NCBI GenBank assembly: GCA_900539325.1
Contig: UQCC01000002.1
Location: 1-64,000 of the forward strand
DNA: 64,000 nt
Reading direction: 5' to 3'
From: an uncultured Eubacterium sp.
GTDB lineage: Bacteria > Bacillota > Clostridia > Oscillospirales > Acutalibacteraceae
Shown here: positions 43,046 to 51,109 of the stretch, one piece after another
Layout of the letters: each line of letters begins with the position of its first letter
How positions within the stretch are numbered: the stretch's first letter is position 1
Made by a program: the position numbers and the translations under genes
The notes under the pieces: generated by a model
What the model saw: only the letters and a program-made list of their open reading frames with translations
Database searches by the model: none
What the model was told of the DNA's origin: nothing

Positions 43046-44446
43046 ATGAAAAAATTTAATGAACTGCTAAAAGAATACATAGACACTCAGGGAGTAGCGA
43101 TTTATCAAATTTCAAAGCAAACGGATATCAACCGCACCTTTATTCAAAATGTAATTGCCGGCAGGAAAAAGTTTCCGCAAAAAAAGCTCGGCGACCTGCT
43201 CAATTCCGTGTTTTTCACAAGCGAACAAATAAAGAATTTATGCGACGCATACTTTGTTGAAAAGTATGATGAGAAAAAGCCTGAATTCTTTGATTTTTGC
43301 AATTACTGCTTCAGCAAAAAATTTAAAGAAGATATGGGCAAAAAGTACGAAGCAGGCATGATTGAAGCAAACAGCGATGTTATGTTTTTGGACAGCAAGG
43401 AAAAAATTCTTGCGGCAATCAACACGGCTGTTTTGAAAAATAATGACAAAATCTTTATATCAAACTTCAGCTTTGACAAAAAAGAGATAAACAGCATAAT
43501 TTACGACGCTTGTAAAAACAAAAAATTCAAAGAATTTTACCACTACACCGAATATACCGATGATGAAATCAAAAACGCAAACATCATCTTTAACAGCATA
43601 AATTATGCAAGGTACGATTGCATAACCTACACCGGAAATTACAACAACTTTAACCTTATGTTCCCGGAATTTGTTATGTGCGGCAACATCATTGTTATGT
43701 TTGACGAAAATGTAAAAAACGGCTCGGTAATCAAGAACAAAGAGCTGACAGAGCACATCGCAAAACAAAACGAAAAGAAAATGCAAAATGCAAAAACCGA
43801 TGTGGTTGTGTTACACAATGCGTTTGAATATATGAATTATCTTGATGTAATATCTCACAAAAAAATCAATCCCGAAATTATTACACTTGACAATCACATT
43901 TGCAGTGTTGGAGTTGCAAAAGAAATAATAGAAGACATTGCAACCGAGCAAATCAAAAGTGCAACACAGGTTTATCAACAGCTTATATCACATTTTGACT
44001 TGCTGCTTGACAATTCTACCGCAAATATCAAAAAATGGATCATTTCATATAACGGGCTTATCGATTTTGTAAACACAGGAAAACTGTTTGATTTTCCGAG
44101 TGGATTGGCAAATAATTTAAAGCCGAAGCACAGAGCCGATGTTTTAAATTATTATATGAAACAAGATCATCAAATTTATCTTACAAATCCTGAATATGAA
44201 GCATTTGATGAATTATCATATGCTATTGAATTATGCCAAAACCAATTATTAATATCACAAAGTCAGGATGACAAAGAAGCTGAGCCGGACTTGGGAATTC
44301 AAATTGTCTTTGAAACCGAAGACGCCAAACTTATCGAATCCTTTAACAATTACCTTGAATACCTGACAATATCCGAAAAAACATATTCCCCGGATTATTC
44401 AAGAAAATTCATTCAGTCGCAAATTGACATTTTAAACGCAGAATAA
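43046..44446 (+). CDS. helix-turn-helix regulator with large unassigned C-terminal domain
   Basis: A 466-residue protein. Residues 1-60 are an XRE/Cro-type helix-turn-helix (LLKEYIDTQGVAIYQISKQTDINRTFIQNVIAGRKKFP in pieces, with DINRTFIQNVIAGRK as turn plus recognition helix). The remaining 400 residues are helical and mixed, with no family I recognise. They may sense a ligand or mediate oligomerisation. Related large XRE proteins occur in gut Clostridia. The divergent gene encodes a secreted FN3 protein and the intergenic region holds four TGTTAC(C/T) sites, so autoregulation plus control of that gene is likely. ATG with AGAGGA upstream at 5-10 bases. Confidence 0.7.
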   Translation: MKKFNELLKEYIDTQGVAIYQISKQTDINRTFIQNVIAGRKKFPQKKLGDLLNSVFFTSEQIKNLCDAYFVEKYDEKKPEFFDFCNYCFSKKFKEDMGKKYEAGMIEANSDVMFLDSKEKILAAINTAVLKNNDKIFISNFSFDKKEINSIIYDACKNKKFKEFYHYTEYTDDEIKNANIIFNSINYARYDCITYTGNYNNFNLMFPEFVMCGNIIVMFDENVKNGSVIKNKELTEHIAKQNEKKMQNAKTDVVVLHNAFEYMNYLDVISHKKINPEIITLDNHICSVGVAKEIIEDIATEQIKSATQVYQQLISHFDLLLDNSTANIKKWIISYNGLIDFVNTGKLFDFPSGLANNLKPKHRADVLNYYMKQDHQIYLTNPEYEAFDELSYAIELCQNQLLISQSQDDKEAEPDLGIQIVFETEDAKLIESFNNYLEYLTISEKTYSPDYSRKFIQSQIDILNAE

Positions 44447-44448
44447 CA

Positions 44449-44490
44449 AAAACGCTCATGGGAAGCAACAACTTCCTGTGAGCGTTTTTA
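44449..44490. terminator. bidirectional terminator between regulator and cupin genes
   Basis: AAAACGCTCA..GGAAG pairs with CTTCC..TGAGCGTTTTT. T runs exist on the plus strand and A runs at the other end. Confidence 0.8.
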
Positions 44491-44504
44491 TTATCAATAT
44501 ATAA

Positions 44505-44855
44505 TCAATCCTCGTATCCGTCCGGGAAAACGACTGTAAGCAGCCACTTGAACGCTTCGGGAGCATAAACTGCGTGAGGCACTTTGGCAGGCATAACAAG
44601 CGTTTCGCCCGCATGAACAAGGTGCTCAACGCCGCCTACGGTAAATCTGCCCGTGCCATCAAGCACTGTAACCATAGCGTCACCCGTTGAATCGTGGGTA
44701 CCGATTTCTTCGCCTTTTGCAAAAGCAAAAAGAGTGACCGACACGGCTTTGTTTTGAGCAAGTGTTTTGCTGACAACCTGTCCGTCTGCGGCGCTTACCA
44801 AATCGGTAAGCTTACAAACCTCTTCGTGATTGATATTTTTAATAAATTTATCCAT
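44505..44855 (-). CDS. single-domain cupin protein
   Basis: A 116-residue cupin. Motif 1 is seen as GTHDSTGDAMVTVLDGTGRFTV (in part, residues 55-77) and motif 2 as GETLVMPAKVPHAVYA (about 85-100). His57 is the usual metal ligand, but the expected second His of motif 1 (HxH) is replaced (HDS), so metal binding may be altered. His97 of motif 2 is present. Such small cupins are often sensors or isomerases of unknown substrate. It is monocistronic and convergent with the regulator gene. Function unknown. Confidence 0.8.
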   Translation of the reverse strand: MDKFIKNINHEEVCKLTDLVSAADGQVVSKTLAQNKAVSVTLFAFAKGEEIGTHDSTGDAMVTVLDGTGRFTVGGVEHLVHAGETLVMPAKVPHAVYAPEAFKWLLTVVFPDGYED

Positions 44856-44967
44856 AAAACATTACCTTTCGTTCGTCTTATATCGATATTTTACCACCGA
44901 AAAGCAATAATATCAACCGTAATATTTTAAGCGTTATTGAAAATAATATTAACGAAAGGATGATACT

Positions 44968-45135
44968 ATGAACTCATTTAATATGACAAGCGAAATGAAA
45001 AATTACTTTGACTCTCTGCCGATGAACATCAAACAGGAGCTTACGCATTCCGGTTTTTCGGCAACGAGCCTGCAAGACCTGAAAGACATTGTGGCACAAA
45101 TGACCGAAGTGGGCAACTATGACGGGCAATTATAA
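44968..45135 (+). CDS. 55-residue protein, first of an overlapping micro-gene pair
   Basis: ATG at 44968 after AAAGGA at 8 bases, stop TAA at 45133-45135. It encodes MNSFNMTSEMKNYFDSLPMN at its start and ends QMTEVGNYDGQL, with no membrane helix and no Cys. The composition (FDSLPMNIKQEL, SLQDLKDIVAQM) suggests two short amphipathic helices. The final 17 bases overlap the next small gene. I know no family, but the length, start and ribosome site are all gene-like. Confidence 0.6.
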   Translation: MNSFNMTSEMKNYFDSLPMNIKQELTHSGFSATSLQDLKDIVAQMTEVGNYDGQL

Positions 45136-45295
45136 ACACAAATATAAATTGAACGCACACCTCACAAACAAATACTGCGAGAATGTGTACAATCCGACCG
45201 TACAGCCGGACGGCAAAACCGAAATGGGAGTGCCTATCCCGTCAACCGAAAACACATCGTATTCAAAAGAATACGAAGAAGAAAACGAAAGATAA
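45119..45295 (+). CDS. 58-residue protein, second of an overlapping micro-gene pair
   Basis: ATG at 45119, stop TAA at 45293-45295, reading MTGNYKHKYKLNAHLTNKYC and ending KEYEEENER. The start lies within the last codons of the preceding gene (AACTATGACGGG), so translation is probably coupled. Upstream GAAGTGGG is a weak ribosome site. The N-terminal half is basic and the C-terminal end is strongly acidic. A terminator follows 25 bases later. No family recognised. It may work with the 55-residue partner. Confidence 0.5.
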   Translation: MTGNYKHKYKLNAHLTNKYCENVYNPTVQPDGKTEMGVPIPSTENTSYSKEYEEENER

Positions 45296-45314
45296 CAAGA
45301 ATTTCAACAAACTA

Positions 45315-45350
45315 AAAATCCCGTACAATAGCTGTACGGGACTTGTTTTT
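45315..45350. terminator. bidirectional terminator
   Basis: CCCGTACA (45320-45327) pairs with TGTACGGG (45333-45340), followed by TTTTT. It ends the micro-gene unit and, with A-rich sequence on the other side, the permease gene. Confidence 0.85.
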
Positions 45351-46206
45351 ACAGATGATATACGATTTTGTCGGAATACTTATTAAAAATGAAAATTCCG
45401 ACTGCAAGCGATGCGATAGACATAACCGTTGCATAAAGCACCAATTTCCAACTGAGGAGCTGTGTCGGAACCGTATCGCCGTAAAGAACGCACTGTCTGA
45501 AAAGTTCAATCATAGAATAAAGCGGATTGAGCTTGATAACATATATTACTTTTCTGCCTTCAAATCTGTTCATAGAATAAAGGATAGGCACCATATACAT
45601 AAAGAGCTTTGTGCAAACATCCCAAATATACTCGACATCTCTGAAATAAACATTGACTACGGAAAGGATAAGACCGACGCCCGTTGAGAACATCAACAGC
45701 AGTATCATAGGCAGAAATACAAGGACTATCTTCCAACTGAGAGTAAGTCCTGAACCGCCGCTGAAACCCGTTATCTTAAAGAACAGCCACACACACACAT
45801 AACAAACAGTTGAAATGGCAAATGTAACGAATGTTGAAAGCGTTGATGACAGCGGATACATATACTTTGGTACATATACCTTTTTGATAATCGACGCATT
45901 TCGTCTGAATGCGGTGAGCGACTGCTTTGTAGATGTTACGAAGAATTCATAAATAAGTCGGCCGGAAAACAAATAAACGGGATAGCAAATGATACCGTCT
46001 TTTTTTCTGCCGAGAAGTGCCCCGAAAATGACAGACAAAACTATCATATTAAGAAGCGGCTGTAAAAAGCTCCAAAAAATTCCGAGCCACGAATTCCTAT
46101 ACTTGAGCTTTACATTTTTTCTTGTAAGCTCCGTCAACAAATCTTTATATTTGTTAAACATACTGACGGTATGTTTAAGTTCTTCTTTCTTTTCTCCAGT
46201 ACTCAA
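45349..46206 (-). CDS. ABC-2 type permease, polysaccharide/teichoic acid exporter family
   Basis: A membrane subunit of about 285 residues with six helices. The N-terminal region LLTELTRKNVKLKYRNSWLGIFWSFLQPLL, given here in pieces, matches the TagG/Wzm/RfbA signature (LKYRNSWLG, FWSFLQPL). FRDVEYIWDV near 215 is also typical. It would carry lipid-linked teichoic acid or O-antigen-like polymer across the membrane. The start is uncertain: TTG at 46204-46206 has AGAGGTG 6 bases upstream, GTG at 46230 gives eight more residues, and the usual MFNKYKDLL start would be at 46161. The ATP-binding partner (TagH-like) is not adjacent and not in the window. Confidence 0.82.
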   Translation of the reverse strand: MSTGEKKEELKHTVSMFNKYKDLLTELTRKNVKLKYRNSWLGIFWSFLQPLLNMIVLSVIFGALLGRKKDGIICYPVYLFSGRLIYEFFVTSTKQSLTAFRRNASIIKKVYVPKYMYPLSSTLSTFVTFAISTVCYVCVWLFFKITGFSGGSGLTLSWKIVLVFLPMILLLMFSTGVGLILSVVNVYFRDVEYIWDVCTKLFMYMVPILYSMNRFEGRKVIYVIKLNPLYSMIELFRQCVLYGDTVPTQLLSWKLVLYATVMSIASLAVGIFIFNKYSDKIVYHL

Positions 46207-46352
46207 ATAGAACACCTCTGTTTTCACCACTGATTGCGGCTGTCTTAAATCTGTGCCATTATATCATATGCAATATTATTTTTCAACACATTTTATCAAT
46301 TAGTTACAACATCGTAACCTTTTAGATGTACAAGGTTTGCTAAAACAGTCTA

Positions 46353-46853
46353 TTATCTGAAAATTTCGGCAATTTGCATAGCGGTTTTTCTCGCTCCCAT
46401 ATCGCCGTTTATGACATAATCGGCAGCAGAAAGGTACTTATCCTTGCGTTCATCGTACAGTTTTTTTGCCTTTTCCTTATCCTGAAAAAGAGGTCGTGTG
46501 GTGCTGTCACCTATTCTGTCACAAATAACATCAAACGAGGCATCGAGAAAAACAACCTTTGAGCCTTCCTTGATTGCATCAACATTACGCTTAAAAGTCA
46601 TTGCGCCGCCGCCGGTTGAAACCACAACACCGTTCATCTCGGCAACCTTTTTGCACATTTCGTATTCCAAATCACGAAAATAATCCTCGCCGTGCGTTGC
46701 AAAAATAGCCTTTATTGCAACTCCCTGCTCTTCTTCAATAAGTTCATCCGTATCAACAAACTTAACACCCAAAATTTTTGCAAGCTCTTTACCGACAACG
46801 GTTTTACCGCTGCCCATAAATCCGCACAGAACAATATTATTCATTCTTTTCAA
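46353..46853 (-). CDS. aroK: shikimate kinase
   Basis: Phosphorylates shikimate at the 3-OH with ATP in the chorismate pathway. The 166-residue protein has the P-loop GFMGSGKT at about residues 11-18, the substrate-binding DTDELIE near 34, FRDLE near 58, STGGGA near 80, and a RPLF lid segment. The length is typical. It overlaps the end of aroE by 17 bases (46837-46853), so the two are translated together. No terminator is obvious directly after; the permease gene lies 122 bases further. Confidence 0.95.
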   Translation of the reverse strand: MKRMNNIVLCGFMGSGKTVVGKELAKILGVKFVDTDELIEEEQGVAIKAIFATHGEDYFRDLEYEMCKKVAEMNGVVVSTGGGAMTFKRNVDAIKEGSKVVFLDASFDVICDRIGDSTTRPLFQDKEKAKKLYDERKDKYLSAADYVINGDMGARKTAMQIAEIFR

Positions 46854-47694
46854 GCTCCTTTTGAGTGATTTCGATTACCTTTGCAATATCCTCATTTGAA
46901 AACTTAACACCGTTCCAAATTTCCTGAGCAACAGCAGCCTGCCATACGAGCATTGAAAGACCGCCCGAATACTTAATTCCGGCTTCTCTTGCATATTTTA
47001 AGAACACAGTTTCCTGCGGATTATAAATAACATCAAAAGCCGCCTTTGAAGCTGCGACAACATCTTTTGAAACAGGGCACGCATCCATATGCGGATACAT
47101 ACCGACAGGAGTGCCGTTAATTACCAAATCATAGCCGCCCGTTGCTTCACTCAGCAAAATAACCTTACAATCTTTATTTAATTTTTCTTTGATTTCCTTT
47201 TTAATTTTGTCAGCCGACGGTATGCCGGATTCTCTGACGGCAATTGTCAAATCGGCTTCTGCCAAAATTGCCTCAAATGCAATCATACGGGCAACGCCGC
47301 CGCTTCCGAGAAGAAGCACATTTCCGCCAAGTTCAATATCAGCCATTTGAAGAGCAGACAAAAATCCGGCACAATCCGTATTGTGACCCACAATATTATC
47401 CTCTCCGACATCAACGGTATTAACTGCACCGAAAAGCTTAGCCCTCGGTGACAGCTCGTCCAAATATCTGATAATATTAATTTTGTGCGGAATTGTAACA
47501 TTAAAACCTCGCATGGCACTCAATGATTTTCTAAACGAATCACCAAGTTCCTCAGGAGGAGTTTCAACCATTACATATGACGCATCAATTCCGCTGATTT
47601 CAAAAAGTGCCTTGTGAATAACAGGACTCATTGAATGACCTAAAGGGTAGCCTGTAAGTCCGAAAATATATCGCCTTGGTTCCACCACTCTCAT
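46837..47694 (-). CDS. aroE: shikimate dehydrogenase
   Basis: Reduces 3-dehydroshikimate to shikimate with NADPH. The 285-residue protein has the substrate motif GYPLGHSMSPVIHKA near 15-30, GFNVTIPHK near 63 with the catalytic Lys, NTDCAGF near 105, the Rossmann GSGGVARMIA near 130, and NGTPVGMYP near 198. ATG with GGAGG eight bases upstream. The gene order aroE-aroK on one transcript gives two successive steps of the pathway. Confidence 0.96.
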   Translation of the reverse strand: MRVVEPRRYIFGLTGYPLGHSMSPVIHKALFEISGIDASYVMVETPPEELGDSFRKSLSAMRGFNVTIPHKINIIRYLDELSPRAKLFGAVNTVDVGEDNIVGHNTDCAGFLSALQMADIELGGNVLLLGSGGVARMIAFEAILAEADLTIAVRESGIPSADKIKKEIKEKLNKDCKVILLSEATGGYDLVINGTPVGMYPHMDACPVSKDVVAASKAAFDVIYNPQETVFLKYAREAGIKYSGGLSMLVWQAAVAQEIWNGVKFSNEDIAKVIEITQKELEKNE

Positions 47695-47742
47695 ATATTT
47701 ATTCCTCCGAATATTTTAAAAATAAAGTTTATAATAAAATTA

Positions 47743-47771
47743 TTGACAAATCAGTAAAAAGTTACTAATAT
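47743..47771 (+). promoter_or_regulatory. acpP promoter
   Basis: TTGACA (47743-47748), 17 bp, TAATAT (47766-47771). Confidence 0.75.
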
Positions 47772-47826
47772 GATAATAACATATTACATTTAACATAACA
47801 ACTAATTTTTTAAGGAGCATAGCTTT

Positions 47827-48063
47827 ATGATTTTTGAAGAAATAAAAGATATATTGGCAGAAAATCTCGATTTAGACCCAAATACCATTGAAATGACATC
47901 AGACCTTGCAACCGACCTCGGTGCGGACTCGCTTGACGCCATCGACATTGTTATGAGCCTTGAGGACCAATACGGCATTGAAGTTCCCGACAGTGCAATC
48001 GAAAATATGAAAACCGTTGAGGACATTGTTAACTTTATTGAAAATTCGGATGCTGCGAAATAA
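47827..48063 (+). CDS. acpP: acyl carrier protein
   Basis: Carries growing acyl chains on a 4'-phosphopantetheine arm. The 78-residue acidic protein has the modification motif GADSLDAIDIVM at about residues 34-45 with Ser37 as the attachment site. The ATG follows AAGGAG with about 9 bases spacing. The gene stands alone with its own promoter and terminator and is not inside a fab cluster. It could serve fatty acid synthesis or a specialised pathway such as D-alanylation or polyketide assembly; the sequence most resembles a general ACP. Confidence 0.92.
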   Translation: MIFEEIKDILAENLDLDPNTIEMTSDLATDLGADSLDAIDIVMSLEDQYGIEVPDSAIENMKTVEDIVNFIENSDAAK

Positions 48064-48088
48064 TTATACAAAAGTGGCAAATTATACA

Positions 48089-48118
48089 ACAGGCAGAACT
48101 CTGCCTGTTTTTATTTTG
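48089..48118 (+). terminator. acpP terminator
   Basis: ACAGGCAG and CTGCCTGT around a short loop, followed by TTTTTATTTT. Confidence 0.88.
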
Positions 48119-48163
48119 TTAAAATCACCAAAGAAATGCCAAATTTTTCGTTAGTTTAGTTCG

Positions 48164-48192
48164 TTGACACCGTGCCTTTTTGATAGTATTAT
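48164..48192 (+). promoter_or_regulatory. glpK promoter
   Basis: TTGACA (48164-48169), 17 bp, TATTAT (48187-48192). Start is expected near 48199. Confidence 0.75.
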
Positions 48193-48238
48193 TATTATAT
48201 ATGCAGTAACAATAATAATGCTGTAAAAGGGGTTTAAT

Positions 48239-49741
48239 ATGGCAGAAAAATTTGTTATGGCACTCGACCAGGGAACAACAAGTTCCCGTGCCATTATATT
48301 TAATAAGAAGGGCGAAATTGTCGCCAAAAATCAAAACGAATTTACGCAGTTTTATCCGCAAAACGGATGGGTTGAGCATGATCCGCACGAAATACTTTTT
48401 TCTGTTGTAAGTTCTATGATAGGTGCTATGCGTGAGGGCACGGTTGACCCTAAAGACATAGCCGGTATCGGTATTACAAACCAAAGAGAAACAACAATTC
48501 TTTGGGACAAAGAAACGGGCACACCGCTTTACAATGCCATTGTTTGGCAATGCAGAAGAACCGCCGATTACTGTGAAGAGCTAAAATCACAAGGTCTTTC
48601 GGACTACATCAAAAGCACAACAGGACTTTTGATTGACGCATACTTCAGCGCAACAAAAATCAAATGGATTTTGGACAATGTTGAAGGTGCAAGAGAAAAA
48701 GCCGAGCGAGGCGAAGTCCTTTTCGGAACTATCGACACATGGCTCATTTGGAATTTAACAAACGGCAAGGCTCATGTAACCGACTATTCAAACGCATGCA
48801 GAACCATGCTGTTTGACATTGACAAGCTTTGCTGGGACGAATATCTTTGTGAAAAGCTTGATATTCCTATGAACATTTTGCCTGAGGTTAAGCCGTCAAG
48901 TTTCATTTACGGTCATCTTGCAAAAATCATCGGTATCGAAGAACTTGAAGGAATTCCGATTGCAGGTGCTATCGGTGACCAACCGGGTGCACTTTTCGGT
49001 CAGGGTTGCTTTGAAGTAGGTCAGGCAAAGAACACATACGGCACAGGCTGTTTCCTGCTTATGAACACAGGTGAAAAGCGAATCGAAAGCCGTTCAAATC
49101 TTCTTACAGGCGTTGCTTGGGGTCTTGACGGCAAGGTTACATATGACCTTGAAGGTTCGGCATTCAATGCAGGTTCGGTCATCAAATGGCTTCGTGACGA
49201 GCTTGAACTCATCGGTTCTGCCGCAGAATGTGACAAGCTTGCCGCACAGGTTGAGGACAGCAACGGACTGTACCTTGTGCCTGCGTTTACGGGCTTAGGT
49301 GCTCCTTATTGGGATATGTACGCAAGAGGAATTATGGTGGGGCTTACACGCTCCATAAATAAAAAGCATGTTTGCCGTGCGGTGCTTGAAAGCATAACAT
49401 ACCAAATGACAGACTTGCTTGAAGCAATGATGAACGACAGCGGCATCAAATTGAAAGATTTGCGTGTTGACGGCGGTGCAAGTATATCCGACATTATGAT
49501 GCAAATTCAGGCAAATATGACCGGTTGCAATGTTAACCGTCCTAAGAACAGAGAGGCAACGGCACTCGGTGCGGCATACCTTGCAGGTCTTGCAACGGGC
49601 GTGTGGAAAGATACCGCAGAAATTGAAGCAAACCGTGAGGTAGACAAAATCTTCATTCCGTCTATGCCTGAAGAAAAACGCAACAAACAATATTCCAACT
49701 GGAAACGTGCGGTTGAACGCAGCCGAAATTGGGAAAGATAA
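48239..49741 (+). CDS. glpK: glycerol kinase
   Basis: Makes glycerol 3-phosphate from glycerol and ATP. The 500-residue FGGY kinase begins with ALDQGTTSSRAIIF at about 8-21 and has GWVEHDP near 45, TNQRETT near 80, QCRR, YSNACRTMLF near 185 with substrate contacts, and GAIGDQ...ALFGQ near 245. GTGCFLLMNTG and DGGASISD follow. The length is normal. AAAGGGG ribosome site. No glycerol facilitator or GlpD gene is adjacent. The product could feed lipid and teichoic acid synthesis as well as glycolysis. Confidence 0.97.
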   Translation: MAEKFVMALDQGTTSSRAIIFNKKGEIVAKNQNEFTQFYPQNGWVEHDPHEILFSVVSSMIGAMREGTVDPKDIAGIGITNQRETTILWDKETGTPLYNAIVWQCRRTADYCEELKSQGLSDYIKSTTGLLIDAYFSATKIKWILDNVEGAREKAERGEVLFGTIDTWLIWNLTNGKAHVTDYSNACRTMLFDIDKLCWDEYLCEKLDIPMNILPEVKPSSFIYGHLAKIIGIEELEGIPIAGAIGDQPGALFGQGCFEVGQAKNTYGTGCFLLMNTGEKRIESRSNLLTGVAWGLDGKVTYDLEGSAFNAGSVIKWLRDELELIGSAAECDKLAAQVEDSNGLYLVPAFTGLGAPYWDMYARGIMVGLTRSINKKHVCRAVLESITYQMTDLLEAMMNDSGIKLKDLRVDGGASISDIMMQIQANMTGCNVNRPKNREATALGAAYLAGLATGVWKDTAEIEANREVDKIFIPSMPEEKRNKQYSNWKRAVERSRNWER

Positions 49742-49802
49742 TAAAAGTATAAAATTTTTATTTATGTAAAAAATAATATAAATCAAAGGAGATTAAATAA
49801 TT

Positions 49803-50969
49803 ATGGGAAAAGTTGTATGTCCGTGGAACTTAATCACTGACTTTGTAACCGACGCATTTGTCGGCTACGGTGTTCCGAGAGAAGATGCTGAAATCTGCAC
49901 CGATGTACTTTTGGAATCGGACAAAAGAGGTATTGAAAGCCACGGCTGTAACAGATTTAAGCCTATTTATATTGACAGAATCGTTGCAGGTATTCAAAAT
50001 CCTGTTACAAATTTTGAAGTTGTAAAAGAAACACCTTGTACTGCGGTTGTAGACGGCCATGACGGTATGGGTCAGGTTATCGGCTACAAGGCAATGCAAA
50101 TGGCTATTGACAAGGCAAAGGAATTCGGTCTTGGTATGGTTGCAGTTCGCAATTCATGCCACTACGGTATCGCAGGCTACTATGCAACTCAGGCAACAGA
50201 GCAAGGTTGCATCGGTTTCACCGGTACAAATGCAAGACCGTCCGTTGCTCCGACCTTCGGTGTTGAGGGTATGTTCGGTACAAACCCACTCACAATGGGT
50301 ATTCCGTCTGATGAAGATTTTGACTTTGTACTTGACTGTGCAACATCAATCACACAAAACGGTAAAATTGAATATTACGCAAGAATCGGTGAGCCTGTTC
50401 ATCCGGGCACAATCATCGGTCTTGACGGCGAGCCTGTTGAGGGCGACGCAGGCGAAGCACTCAAGAGAATTCGTCAGGGCACGGCGGCTCTTACCGCACT
50501 CGGCGGTATCGGCGAAGCACTCGGCGGTTACAAGGGCTATGGCTACGCTATGATTATTGAGCTTCTCTCTGCTGTTCTTCAGGACGGTAACTACGGCAAG
50601 GCTCTTGACGGTAAGGATGAAAACGGAAATCTTGTTCCTTATCATCTCGGTCACTTCTTCCTTGCTATCGACACATCAAAGTTTACAGGCGAAGAAGCCA
50701 CAAGAAAGAAAACGGGCGAAATTCTCCGTGAAGTAAGAGCATCAAAGAAGGCTCCGGGTCAGGAAAGAATTTACACAGCCGGCGAAAAAGAATACCTTGT
50801 TTGGAAAGAAAGAGAAAACAGCGGTGTTCCTATCAATGAAGCTGTACAAAAGGAAATCAACGAAGTCAGAGATAAACTCGGTCTTTCTTACACCTTCCCT
50901 TGGGAAGATAATTATGTTCCTTACGAAAAGGAAGAAAAAATAACTTCTCACATCGAAAGAAAAAAATAA
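49803..50969 (+). CDS. LDH2-family malate/L-lactate dehydrogenase
   Basis: A 388-residue NAD(P)-dependent oxidoreductase of the non-Rossmann LDH2/MDG group. Family signatures are RGIESHGCNRF near 40, VDGHDGMGQVIG near 85, NSCHYGIAGYYA with the catalytic His near 115, and GTNPLTMGIP near 160. GYKGYGYAMIIELL near 240 closes the core. It oxidises a 2-hydroxy acid such as malate or lactate, and the same family includes ureidoglycolate dehydrogenase. A malic enzyme gene lies directly downstream, which favours malate or lactate chemistry. AAGGAG site before the ATG. It ends before an elaborate terminator hairpin. Confidence 0.88.
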   Translation: MGKVVCPWNLITDFVTDAFVGYGVPREDAEICTDVLLESDKRGIESHGCNRFKPIYIDRIVAGIQNPVTNFEVVKETPCTAVVDGHDGMGQVIGYKAMQMAIDKAKEFGLGMVAVRNSCHYGIAGYYATQATEQGCIGFTGTNARPSVAPTFGVEGMFGTNPLTMGIPSDEDFDFVLDCATSITQNGKIEYYARIGEPVHPGTIIGLDGEPVEGDAGEALKRIRQGTAALTALGGIGEALGGYKGYGYAMIIELLSAVLQDGNYGKALDGKDENGNLVPYHLGHFFLAIDTSKFTGEEATRKKTGEILREVRASKKAPGQERIYTAGEKEYLVWKERENSGVPINEAVQKEINEVRDKLGLSYTFPWEDNYVPYEKEEKITSHIERKK

Positions 50970-50998
50970 TAAAAATTCATTAAAACCACATAAAACTT

Positions 50999-51049
50999 AG
51001 GGGCGGGATGCCCTCGGGCTTCTGTCCGAGAGCAACCTGCCCCCTTTTT
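50999..51049 (+). terminator. two-tier terminator hairpin before the malic enzyme gene
   Basis: The outer stem AGGGGCGG pairs with CCTGCCCC(C), with one bulged T. The inner stem CTCGG pairs with CCGAG (51013-51030), and GCAA lies between inner and outer arm. TTTTT follows at 51045-51049. The internal structure is unusually complex for a plain terminator. Confidence 0.7.
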
Positions 51050-51109
51050 GTGATTATTTTCACAATTCGTCACACAATAAATAATAAAAAGAAAGGACTG
51101 TGTTATAAA

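Noticed and set aside
51008..51109. An N-terminal extension of malic enzyme beginning MPSGFCPRAT
   Set aside because: It would translate through the terminator hairpin and lacks a ribosome site. The conserved enzyme starts at 51110.
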